DNA of 64,000 bases from Herbaspirillum robiniae (lineage in GTDB: Bacteria > Pseudomonadota > Gammaproteobacteria > Burkholderiales > Burkholderiaceae_D), in contig NZ_NJGU01000001.1 in assembly GCF_002213415.1 (NCBI RefSeq), positions 682,001-746,000 of the forward strand, read 5' to 3'. A program made the position numbers and the translations under genes. Positions 1-9,208 of this stretch are shown here, one piece after another; within the stretch, counting starts at the first letter, position 1, and the number at the start of each line of letters is the position of its first letter. The notes under the pieces were generated by a model. The model did no database searches. It saw only the letters and a list, made by a program, of their open reading frames with translations, and was not told the origin of the DNA.

Positions 1-958
1 AATTGCGCGCCTGCACGTTGCGCTGCTCGGCGCGCACCATCATGTCGTCCAGCAGCAGGTCGCGCAGGTCGAGGATGGACTTCATCTGCGGCACATAGCG
101 CGCGGCCAGCTCGGCCGGGGTGATGCCGTAGTCGCCCGACTTCAGGCCGACCTGCAGCAGGTAGTCGAGGAACTGGAAGCCGTTGTCGAAGTACTGCTTG
201 TCCATCTCGTCGATGGCGCGCGCGAACTCGGGACGCTTGCTGTACGACGCCAGCTGCGCGCTCACCAGCGAACGCAGCAGCTCGATGCGGCCATAGAGGC
301 GGCCGATCTCGATGACCTCGTCGGAATTGAGCTTGCGGTGGATGATCAGCGGCGCGGTGAAGCGCGAGCCGATCTGGCCGGCGTATTCACGCAGGCTGGC
401 GGCGGCGCGCACGCCGGCCAGGCCGTCGCGCAGGTCGGGGTCGGACTGGTCGACGATGCTGGCCAGCTCGGCCGTCAGGCGCACCATGACCGGAATCATG
501 TCGACCATGCCGTTGACCGCCGACACCACATACAGCGTGGTGCGCTGATCTTCAGGCTGCAGCCCGATGCGGTCGACCGCGGCGCGCGCCGGCCCCAGGG
601 CCTGCTGCACCGTGCGCAGGCGGTCGAACATCGGAGATTGGCGCAGCGTCGGGTCTTTTTCCAGCGCATCGCGCAGTTGGTCCATGGCGGCGTCGCTGGT
701 GACGCGGGCCGCCTTGAGCTGCTGGTAGAGCGCGTCGCGCTCGCCCGGCCGCGAGCCCATATAGGCATTGGCCGGCCCCCGCTCGGCGGAGAGCTTTTCC
801 ATCGCGACCAGGCCGAGGCGGAAATTCCTCAGCGCAGGCACGCTGTTGGCGCCGTTCTGGTAGATGCTCCACTCGATCCATACCAGCGAAATCGCCAACG
901 CCAGAAACAACATCAGCAGCGCGATGGAAATCAGCCGGAACAGACGATTCAAGGACAT
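1..958 (-). CDS. Membrane-anchored sensor-type protein, 3' end outside window
   Basis: Only the first 319 codons are visible; the gene continues past the left edge, so the output domain cannot be read. The ATG is at 956-958. A short basic N-terminus is followed by one hydrophobic membrane segment at residues ~8-28, then about 290 residues of mainly helical sequence with no second clear membrane helix in view. This is the usual layout of the extracytoplasmic sensing part of a chemoreceptor, sensor kinase or diguanylate cyclase. I see no family motif that decides between them. The gene is convergent with nothing and stands alone upstream of tRNA-Ser, on the same strand. The reading frame is seen; the sensor role is inferred from topology. 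Confidence 0.7.
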   Translation of the reverse strand, partial: MSLNRLFRLISIALLMLFLALAISLVWIEWSIYQNGANSVPALRNFRLGLVAMEKLSAERGPANAYMGSRPGERDALYQQLKAARVTSDAAMDQLRDALEKDPTLRQSPMFDRLRTVQQALGPARAAVDRIGLQPEDQRTTLYVVSAVNGMVDMIPVMVRLTAELASIVDQSDPDLRDGLAGVRAAASLREYAGQIGSRFTAPLIIHRKLNSDEVIEIGRLYGRIELLRSLVSAQLASYSKRPEFARAIDEMDKQYFDNGFQFLDYLLQVGLKSGDYGITPAELAARYVPQMKSILDLRDLLLDDMMVRAEQRNVQARN

Positions 959-1227
959 TTCTTTGGCCCGCTTCGAAGGCTTACGATTTTTTACGAATAT
1001 AACAAGGCCGGTGAACCGGCGGCACAACATCGTCAGCGGGGATGAAAATAAACCACAGCCAATCCCGCAAGGCGGGAAGCCGGTTTGGGGGTCGCACCCG
1101 GATCCGGATACGGCAAAGGCAGTCGGCCCCGCAATCCCCTCCCCTTGAGAATGCGATGCCGCTGTATTTGATTTGTCGTCGACGCCGGCGGCATGCCTGA
1201 TACTTCGCTGTGCATTCCGGCGGACAT
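959..1227. other. Non-coding gap upstream of the truncated sensor gene
   Basis: No convincing gene. On the minus strand, just upstream of the sensor start, lies a TATATT hexamer (about 996-1001) that could be a -10 box, next to a 14-base inverted repeat GCCGGT-GA-ACCGGC at 1007-1020 that could be an operator. The rest is GC-rich spacer between the tRNA terminator and the sensor gene. I compared it by eye with a GEMM-type c-di-GMP riboswitch and saw no match. Confidence 0.3.
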
Positions 1228-1264
1228 AAAAATAAGGCCCTGAAAAATTCAGAGCCTTATTCTT
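1228..1264 (-). terminator. Terminator of tRNA-Ser
   Basis: AATAAGGC at 1231-1238 pairs with GCCTTATT at 1254-1261 and CTGA pairs with TCAG inside, with one mismatch. On the minus strand the stem runs into TTATTTTTAT. It lies 24 bases after the encoded CCA end of the tRNA. Confidence 0.75.
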
Positions 1265-1286
1265 GCCACTACTTTTTTTGAGCTAA

Positions 1287-1377
<91 letters not shown>

Positions 1378-1420
1378 GGTCAACTCGGTCGATTTACTGC
1401 GTGGTGCAGCAAAGACAGCG

Positions 1421-1449
1421 ACTATAGCAGAAGATTTCTGAATAGGGAA
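1421..1449 (-). promoter_or_regulatory. Candidate promoter of tRNA-Ser
   Basis: On the minus strand TATAGT (complement of 1421-1426) is preceded by a 17-base spacer and TTCCCT (complement of 1444-1449). The -10 matches five of six consensus bases, the -35 about three. Transcription would start near 1414, giving a leader of roughly 37 bases before the mature tRNA end. Confidence 0.4.
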
Positions 1450-1682
1450 TATCTCTCGAAAAATTATTTTCCCGACATGCCCCTTCGACATGCATTTCCT
1501 ATCATTTATCGCCGGCTTCTCCCGCTCTGCGGGACGGCGAATGATCCAAAACAATGCAGCCTGTTCTTTTCATGAAAAAACGTACGCCAAAGCCGTTCTT
1601 ATCATCATCTTGTCATAAATGACTTCTAGCATCCGTAAATTATTTTCCGTTCTTTGGAACCATTCATACCGGATTCTGCCAA
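1450..1682. other. Upstream region of the EAL/GGDEF gene
   Basis: No gene seen. The stretch is more AT-rich than its surroundings and contains TTGTCA at about 1610 and a small palindrome GTCAT-AA-ATGAC at 1612-1623, either of which could belong to a promoter or operator for the gene starting at 1683. Nothing firmer can be said by eye. Confidence 0.25.
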
Positions 1683-3563
1683 ATGGCGCCCCTATCCAAC
1701 GCCCCCTTCCCGCTCGGCGCCGAAGCAGCCGAACTGATCGCCCGCGCAGCCGGCGGCGCACAGCCGCCGGCCGCGGATCCGATGTTGTCGCTGCTGCATG
1801 AAATCATCGCCCAGCGCAAGCTGACCGCCCTGTTCCAACCCATCGTGCGCATGCGCAATGGCGAGATCCTCGGCTACGAAGGCCTGATCCGCGGTCCGTC
1901 CAATACGCCGCTGCATTCGCCGCTGGCGCTGTTCAAGGTGGCGCGCGCGCACAACCTGTCGGTGCAGATGGAATACCTGTGCCGCCACATCGTGCTCACG
2001 CGCTTCGCCCAGCTCGGCCTGCCCGGCAACCTGTTCCTGAACGTGACGCCGGGCGCGCTGATGCAGCCCGAGGCGATCCAGGGCGAGACCCTGCGCTATC
2101 TTGAGAATCTGGGCGTCAACCCCCAGCGCATCATCATCGAGCTGACCGAGAACGAACCGACCTACGACTACGCCCTGCTGCGCAATGCCGCCATGCATTA
2201 CCGCGACATGGGCTTCCAGATCGCCATCGACGACCTCGGCGAAGGCTTCTCCAGCCTGCGCCTCTGGTCCGAGCTGCAGCCGGAGTACGTCAAGATCGAC
2301 ATGCACTTCGTGCAGGGCATCAACCACGACCCGATGAAGCTGCAGTTCGTGCGCTCCATCCAGGAGATCGCCGAGAAGTCCGGCTCCATCGTCATCGCCG
2401 AAGGCATCGAATCGCAGGCCGAACTGCTGACCATCCGCGACCTCGGCATCGCCTGCGGCCAGGGCTACCACATCTGCCGCCCGCAGTCGGAGCCGCCGGC
2501 CCTGATCCCGGAAGACGTCACCAAGACCCTGCGCCGCGACAAGGTGCCGCTGGCCGCCAGCAAGTACGGCCCGGGCAAGCGCAACGCCACCGTCTTCAAG
2601 CTGCTGCGCGAGACCCAATATGTCAGCCCCGAGGTCACCAACGACGCGGTCTACGACATGTTCGTCAACGATCCGCAGCTGCAGGCGCTGCCGGTGGTCA
2701 GCAACGGCCTGCCGATCGGCCTGATCAACCGCTACAGCATGGTGGAGCGCTTCGCCCGCCTGTACGGCCGCGAGCTGTACGGCAAGAAGTCCTGCGCCTT
2801 CTTCATGGATCCCAACCCCATCCTGACCGAGCAGGACACCAGCCTGCAGGATCTCTCCAACCTGCTGGTGCAGGCCGAGTCGCACCATCTGTCCAACGGC
2901 TTCATCATCACCGACCGCGGGCAGTACATGGGCCTGGGCACCGGCCACGACCTGCTGCGCGAGATCACGCAGATGCAGATCGACGCCGCCCGCCACGCCA
3001 ATCCCCTGACCCAGCTGCCGGGCAACGTGCCCATCAACGACCACATCGAATACCTGCTGCAAAGCGGCGTGGAGTTCTGCATCTGCTACTGCGACCTGGA
3101 CCATTTCAAGCCCTTCAACGACGTCTACGGCTACCGCAAGGGCGACGACATGATCCAGCTGACCGGCCGCATCCTGCAGCAGGGCTGCGACCCCAACCTG
3201 GACTTCATCGGCCACATCGGCGGCGACGACTTCCTGATCATGTTCCAGAGCGAGGACTGGGAACGGCGCTGCCGCATCATGCTGGAGAATTTCGACGCCG
3301 AGGCCGGCGCCTTCTTCTATGACGAAGACCGCGAGCGCGGCGGCTACCACTCCGAAGACCGCCAGGGCAACCGCGTGCTGCATCCGCTGGTGTCGATCTC
3401 GCTGGGCGCGGTCAAGATCGAGCCGTCGCAATACTCTTCGCCGCACCAGATCGCCTCGGCCGCCACCCGCGCCAAGAAACAGGCCAAGAAGACGCAAGGC
3501 AGCAGCCTGTTCATCGAGCGCCGCATCCCGGTGGCCTTCTCGTGGGCGCTGAAGGACGGCTAG
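1683..3563 (+). CDS. EAL-CBS-GGDEF cyclic-di-GMP signalling protein
   Basis: 626 residues. Residues ~35-275 form an EAL phosphodiesterase domain: the signature reads EGLIRGP, followed by the metal/catalytic stretches IELTEN, AIDDLGEGFSSL, KIDMHFV and IAEGIES, so the glutamates and aspartates expected for c-di-GMP hydrolysis look present. Residues ~295-435 resemble a tandem CBS pair, which usually senses adenine nucleotides. Residues ~445-615 are a GGDEF domain whose active loop is GGDDF, with Asp for the usual Glu, so cyclase activity is uncertain; it may act as a GTP sensor. No membrane segment is seen, so it is probably cytoplasmic. There is no clear Shine-Dalgarno for the ATG at 1683, and a start at the later Met near residue 34 is possible. 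Confidence 0.9.
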   Translation: MAPLSNAPFPLGAEAAELIARAAGGAQPPAADPMLSLLHEIIAQRKLTALFQPIVRMRNGEILGYEGLIRGPSNTPLHSPLALFKVARAHNLSVQMEYLCRHIVLTRFAQLGLPGNLFLNVTPGALMQPEAIQGETLRYLENLGVNPQRIIIELTENEPTYDYALLRNAAMHYRDMGFQIAIDDLGEGFSSLRLWSELQPEYVKIDMHFVQGINHDPMKLQFVRSIQEIAEKSGSIVIAEGIESQAELLTIRDLGIACGQGYHICRPQSEPPALIPEDVTKTLRRDKVPLAASKYGPGKRNATVFKLLRETQYVSPEVTNDAVYDMFVNDPQLQALPVVSNGLPIGLINRYSMVERFARLYGRELYGKKSCAFFMDPNPILTEQDTSLQDLSNLLVQAESHHLSNGFIITDRGQYMGLGTGHDLLREITQMQIDAARHANPLTQLPGNVPINDHIEYLLQSGVEFCICYCDLDHFKPFNDVYGYRKGDDMIQLTGRILQQGCDPNLDFIGHIGGDDFLIMFQSEDWERRCRIMLENFDAEAGAFFYDEDRERGGYHSEDRQGNRVLHPLVSISLGAVKIEPSQYSSPHQIASAATRAKKQAKKTQGSSLFIERRIPVAFSWALKDG

Positions 3564-3615
3564 CCTCGCCGCCTGCGAAAACGTTTTCGCGACAACACCT
3601 CCGGCGCCTCAAAGA

Positions 3616-3648
3616 AAAACGGCCGACCCATGACAGGTCGGCCGTTTT
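3616..3648. terminator. Bidirectional terminator between EAL/GGDEF gene and serS
   Basis: Perfect 13-bp stem: AAAACGGCCGACC at 3616-3628 against its complement at 3636-3648, with a 7-base loop. U-runs exist in both directions, which suits two convergent genes. Confidence 0.85.
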
Positions 3649-3671
3649 CATTGCGCGCTCGTCGCAGCAGT

Positions 3672-5772
<2,101 letters not shown>

Positions 5773-5782
5773 CGTGCCGCCC

Positions 5783-5905
5783 TCAGGCTGCGGCCCGGCC
5801 CAACTTCCGGCCGCAGTCCAGCAGCCATTTCATCAAGAGGATGTTCAGCGCCACGTAAAGGATGACCGTGGCCGCCAACGTTGCCAGAAGAATGAAGATG
5901 TTCAT
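5783..5905 (-). CDS. Small single-pass membrane protein (40 aa)
   Basis: A 40-residue frame starting MNIFILLATLAATVILYVAL: one long hydrophobic helix (residues ~3-28) followed by a basic tail (CGRKLGR) that would stay in the cytoplasm. A purine-rich GAGGGGGAACA lies just before the ATG at 5903-5905, a fair ribosome binding site. It ends 10 bases from the stop of the convergent gene at 5772. Its function is unknown and no family is recognised. Real translation is likely but not certain for such a short frame. Confidence 0.5.
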   Translation of the reverse strand: MNIFILLATLAATVILYVALNILLMKWLLDCGRKLGRAAA

Positions 5906-6023
5906 TGTTCCCCCTCGGTAACGGATCAAACGAAAGCATGTCGCGCCATCGACGCACGCCCCCTCCGGCGCGATCCCCTGGCGAGCGGAGGGTGAGAATG
6001 CCATCCGCCCTCCCCGGCAAAGC

Positions 6024-7316
6024 TCACTTCATGTTCTTGCGCGCCTCACGATCCAGCTCGCGCAGGTGCGCCAGCTTGTCGCCGATCTTGGCTTCCAGCC
6101 CGCGCGGCACCGGCTGGTACCAGTTGGGCTCGCGGATGCCGTCCGGCAGGTAGGTCTCGCCGGCGGCGTAGGCCTCCGGCTCGTCGTGGGCGTAGCGGTA
6201 GAGCTTGCCGTAGCCCAGTTCCTTCATCAGTTTGGTCGGCGCATTGCGCAGGTGCTCCGGCACCGGGCGCGACTTGTCCTTGGCGACGAAGGCGCGCGCC
6301 TGGTTGTAGGCCATGTAGCCGGCGTTGCTCTTGGCCGCCACGGCCAGGTAGATCACCGCCTGCGCCAGCGCCAGTTCGCCCTCGGGCGAGCCCAGGCGCT
6401 CATAGGTGTTGGCGGCGTCGTTGGCGATCGTCATGGCGCGCGGGTCGGCCAGGCCGATGTCCTCCCATGCCATGCGCACGATGCGGCGCGCCAGATAGCG
6501 CGGGTCGGTGCCGCCATCGAGCATGCGCGTGAGCCAGTACAGCGCGCCGTCCGGATTGGAGCCGCGCACCGACTTGTGCAGCGCCGAGATCTGGTCGTAG
6601 AAGGCGTCGCCGCCCTTGTCGAAGCGGCGCAGCGCGTCGCCCAGGCATTCGGCCAGCACGTCACTGTTGACGATGTCGAGTCCCTTGGCCTGCGCCGAGC
6701 GGGCGACGATTTCCAGGTTGTTCAGGAGCTTGCGGCCGTCGCCGTCGGCGCTGGCCACCAGCATTTCCCTGGCCTCGGGCTGGAACTGCAGGCCGTCGAG
6801 TTCCTCGTGGCAGGCGCGGTCTATCATGGCGCCGAGGTCGTCTTCGGTCAGCGACTTGAGCACATACACCGCGGCGCGCGAAAGCAGCGCGCTGTTGACC
6901 TCGAAGGACGGGTTCTCGGTGGTGGCGCCGATGAAGGTGAACAGGCCACTCTCCACGTGCGGCAGGAAGGCGTCCTGCTGGCTCTTGTTGAAGCGGTGCA
7001 CCTCGTCGACGAAGAGGATGGTGCGGCGCCCGGAATTGGCGCGGATCAGCTGGGCCCGCTCGACCGCCTCGCGGATGTCCTTCACGCCCGAGAGCACCGC
7101 CGACAGGGCGATGAATTCGGCATTGAAGGAGTCCGCCATCAGCCGCGCCAGCGTGGTCTTGCCCACGCCCGGCGGGCCCCACAGGATCATGGAGTGCGGC
7201 TCGCCGGACTCGAAGGCCACGCGCAGCGGCTTGCCCGGCCCCAGCACGTGCTGCTGGCCGATGACGTCGTCGAAGGATTGCGGCCGCATGCGTTCGGCCA
7301 GGGGAATCAGGTTCAT
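6024..7316 (-). CDS. rarA: Replication-associated recombination protein A (MgsA/RarA), AAA+ ATPase
   Basis: 430 residues from MNLIPLAERMRPQ. An AAA+ clamp-loader-like ATPase that acts at stalled replication forks. The family opening LAERMRPQSFDDVIGQ is followed by Walker A GPPGVGKTT (residue ~48), Walker B LFVDEVHRF (~100) and sensor GATTENPSFEVNSALLSR, then the C-terminal tetramerisation domain containing YMAYNQAR. An upstream in-frame start at 7358 would add 14 residues, but the homologous region begins at MNLIPL. It is transcribed alone, with no clear terminator downstream; the neighbours do not suggest an operon. Confidence 0.95.
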   Translation of the reverse strand: MNLIPLAERMRPQSFDDVIGQQHVLGPGKPLRVAFESGEPHSMILWGPPGVGKTTLARLMADSFNAEFIALSAVLSGVKDIREAVERAQLIRANSGRRTILFVDEVHRFNKSQQDAFLPHVESGLFTFIGATTENPSFEVNSALLSRAAVYVLKSLTEDDLGAMIDRACHEELDGLQFQPEAREMLVASADGDGRKLLNNLEIVARSAQAKGLDIVNSDVLAECLGDALRRFDKGGDAFYDQISALHKSVRGSNPDGALYWLTRMLDGGTDPRYLARRIVRMAWEDIGLADPRAMTIANDAANTYERLGSPEGELALAQAVIYLAVAAKSNAGYMAYNQARAFVAKDKSRPVPEHLRNAPTKLMKELGYGKLYRYAHDEPEAYAAGETYLPDGIREPNWYQPVPRGLEAKIGDKLAHLRELDREARKNMK

Positions 7317-7477
7317 CTCGGGATCAGTTGGTGCCGGCGAATGCGCCGTCGAGCGCATTGCGCCAAAGGCCGTAGTCTAACGCACAGCGGCGGCGGGCAG
7401 CGTCGCCGGCGCCATGGATTACACTGTGGAGGCATGTGTTGACCGGCTTTGACTGACGATCAGATGAGGAGACGACG

Positions 7478-7822
7478 ATGAAATATCAAGGCAGCTGCCA
7501 TTGCGGCGACATCAGCTTCACCGCCGAAGGAGACCTCCAGCAGGTGGTGGAATGCAACTGCAGCTATTGCGGCCGCAAGGGCCACCTGATGTGGTTCGTC
7601 GGGCGCGACAAGCTCAGCGTCGCGCTCAAGGGCACGGTGGCGACCTACCGCTTCAACAAGCATGTGATCGACCACCAGTTCTGTCCGCGCTGCGGCGTGG
7701 GCGTGTTCGGCCTGGGCAAGATGCCGGACGGCACGCCGATGGCGGCCATCAACGCGCGCTGCCTGGAAAACGTCGATCTCGCCGCGCTCAAGCACAGCTT
7801 CTACGACGGCCGCAGCGTGTAG
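7478..7822 (+). CDS. GFA-family (CENP-V/glutathione-dependent formaldehyde-activating-like) protein
   Basis: 114 residues with the zinc-binding cysteine pattern of the GFA fold: GSCHCGDISF near the N-terminus, NCSYCGRKGHL at ~35-45 and FCPRCGVGVFGLG at ~67-79. Members bind zinc, and some act on S-hydroxymethylglutathione, but the substrate of most is unknown, so no reaction is assigned here. GAGGAGACGACG before the ATG at 7478 is a good ribosome binding site. Same strand as fdxA, 157 bases upstream of it, but fdxA has its own promoter elements. Confidence 0.88.
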   Translation: MKYQGSCHCGDISFTAEGDLQQVVECNCSYCGRKGHLMWFVGRDKLSVALKGTVATYRFNKHVIDHQFCPRCGVGVFGLGKMPDGTPMAAINARCLENVDLAALKHSFYDGRSV

Positions 7823-7860
7823 GCCTCGCCTGCCTGGGGCGGCGGCGCCTCTGCTCCGAC

Positions 7861-7898
7861 GTCATGCCGACGTCATGCAGGCGTCACGCGCCGGTCAC
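7861..7898 (+). repeat. Four 11-bp-phased GTCAY repeats upstream of fdxA
   Basis: GTCAT at 7861, GTCAT at 7872, GTCAC at 7883 and GTCAC at 7894 are spaced exactly 11 bases apart, within a longer repeated unit close to GGCGTCAYGCC. Repeats at an 11-base period lie on one face of the helix and are the typical binding pattern of OmpR/PhoB-family response regulators. The block ends 22 bases before the -10 box of fdxA. The repeat is seen; the bound protein is unknown. Confidence 0.6.
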
Positions 7899-7920
7899 GG
7901 CAAGCCTGCCGCTCACGCGG

Positions 7921-7926
7921 TAGAAT
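7921..7926 (+). promoter_or_regulatory. -10 box of fdxA promoter
   Basis: TAGAAT matches five of six consensus bases, 54 bases before the fdxA ATG. No good -35 hexamer sits 16-18 bases upstream, which fits an activator-dependent promoter using the phased repeats at 7861-7898. Confidence 0.5.
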
Positions 7927-7979
7927 ACGGCCGCCGCGCCGCGCGCCGGCGCCCTTCTCCACTCCGCGTCTTGATTGCC

Positions 7980-8318
7980 ATGCCCTTTGTTGTCACCGAC
8001 TCTTGCATCCAGTGCAAGTACACCGATTGCGTCAGCGTCTGCCCCATGGACTGTTTCGTCGAAGGCCCCAACTTCCTGGCCATCGATCCCGACGGTTGCA
8101 TCGACTGCTCGATGTGCGTGCCGGAATGCCCGGTCGGCGCGATCTACAACGCCACCGACCTGCCCGCCGCCATGGCCCATTTCGAAGACCTGAACGCCAG
8201 GCTGGCCAAGCACCCCGGCTGGAAGCCGATCACCCAGGCCAAGACGCCCATGCCCGACCACGAGAAGTGGAAGGACGTGGCGGACAAGCTGCCCATGCTG
8301 CAGCTGCCCGGCGAATGA
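7980..8318 (+). CDS. fdxA: Seven-iron ferredoxin
   Basis: 112 residues. The N-terminus carries CIQCKYTDCVSVCP and CIDCSMCVPECP, the classical arrangement of one [3Fe-4S] and one [4Fe-4S] cluster in FdxA / Azotobacter FdI-type ferredoxins, with PNFLAIDPDGC between them. The C-terminal half is the charged extension of this subfamily. It is a soluble low-potential electron carrier; the physiological partner is not shown by context. The ATG at 7980 (MPFVVTDSCIQC) is the family start; the upstream part of the frame is promoter. A strong terminator follows at 8331-8376. Confidence 0.96.
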   Translation: MPFVVTDSCIQCKYTDCVSVCPMDCFVEGPNFLAIDPDGCIDCSMCVPECPVGAIYNATDLPAAMAHFEDLNARLAKHPGWKPITQAKTPMPDHEKWKDVADKLPMLQLPGE

Positions 8319-8330
8319 ACCGGATCACGC

Positions 8331-8376
8331 CATGAAAAAAGCCCCGCAGGCTTGCGCTTGCGGGGCTTTTTTCATG
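8331..8376. terminator. Bidirectional terminator between fdxA and lolA
   Basis: CATGAAAAAAGCCCCGCA pairs along its length with its complement ending at 8376, leaving a short loop. A-run and T-run flank both sides, serving convergent fdxA (+) and lolA (-). Confidence 0.88.
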
Positions 8377-8386
8377 GAGCCGGGGA

Positions 8387-9127
8387 TCAATTCTCGAACA
8401 CGTCCGCGCCCTTGGGAATGGTGAAGCTGAAGCTGTTGACCTTCAGCGCCGGATTCTTCTCGAAGCTGTCGAAACTCAGCACCGATACCTGACCGAAGGA
8501 ATCATGCAACTCCATCGCCACCGGCGTGCCGTTCTTCAGGCCGATGCCGATGCTGTCGAAGGTCGTATCCTTGCTTTTCGGCACCGCTTGCAGCCATTCG
8601 AGGCCGTCCTTGGTGCCGGCCTCCTTGAGCGTGAAGTTCTTCTCCAGGTCGTTGCTGCCGAACAGGATCGCCGCCGGCGAGGAGCCCAGCGCGTTGCCCA
8701 GTTTCTTGGTGGTGACCTGGTTCAGGTCCTTGTCGTAGATGAACAGCTTTTCGCCGTCGGCCTGGATCACCTGCTCATAGGGCTTCTGGTAGGTCCAGAT
8801 GAATTTGCCCGGACGCGAGAACACGAAGCTGCCGCTGGAGGTGTTGACCACCTTGGCGGTGCCGTTGTCGTTCCTGACCATGCGCTGGGTGAAGGCGCCC
8901 TTGGCCGACTGCGTGCTGGAGACGAATTGCTTGAACTGGTCCAGCGCCGCGGCCTGCGCGCGGCCCGGGGTCAATGCGGTGATCGCGATGGCGCCGGCCA
9001 CCGCCAGCGCCGACAGGCCCGCCGCCATCAGCATGCGGCGCAGGTTCAACGCGCGCGCCTTCGCTTGGGAGCGTGCGCCGCGCGGGGTGAAATGATGTCT
9101 GGAATTGTCCATGTTGTTTGTTTCCAT
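8387..9127 (-). CDS. lolA: Outer-membrane lipoprotein carrier protein LolA
   Basis: Up to 246 residues. A basic n-region (residues ~1-31) and hydrophobic core (ML-MAAGLSALAVAGAIA) ending near GRAQAAA form a Sec signal peptide with a long leader. The mature part has the LolA half-barrel features: LDQFKQFV, KGAFTQRMV, GSFVFSRPGKFIWTYQKPY, and the C-terminal FSFTIPKGADV. The periplasmic chaperone takes lipoproteins released by LolCDE to LolB. Alternative starts are MDNSRHH (six codons in) or MLMAAG. It follows ftsK on the same strand with an 81-base gap, the usual ftsK-lolA order of proteobacteria. Confidence 0.95.
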   Translation of the reverse strand: METNNMDNSRHHFTPRGARSQAKARALNLRRMLMAAGLSALAVAGAIAITALTPGRAQAAALDQFKQFVSSTQSAKGAFTQRMVRNDNGTAKVVNTSSGSFVFSRPGKFIWTYQKPYEQVIQADGEKLFIYDKDLNQVTTKKLGNALGSSPAAILFGSNDLEKNFTLKEAGTKDGLEWLQAVPKSKDTTFDSIGIGLKNGTPVAMELHDSFGQVSVLSFDSFEKNPALKVNSFSFTIPKGADVFEN

Positions 9128-9169
9128 TCTTACAGTTGCGCCACACTTTGCCGTGGCCCATAGAGAGAA

Positions 9170-9187
9170 AGGCCGCTTGCGCGGCCT
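9170..9187 (-). terminator. Weak terminator after ftsK
   Basis: AGGCCGC at 9170-9176 pairs with GCGGCCT at 9181-9187 around a 4-base loop. On the minus strand it is followed by TTTCTCTCT. It is short, so some read-through into lolA is likely. Confidence 0.45.
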
Positions 9188-9208
9188 CTGTTCAGGCTTG
9201 CCTGACGT

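Noticed and set aside
959-1227. Possible c-di-GMP riboswitch upstream of the sensor gene
   Set aside because: I could not align the conserved GEMM core or its tetraloop-receptor arrangement; only general GC-rich stems are present.
1692-3497. A 601-codon frame antisense to the EAL/GGDEF gene
   Set aside because: Val/Ala/His-rich shadow translation; the EAL and GGDEF motifs are intact on the plus strand.
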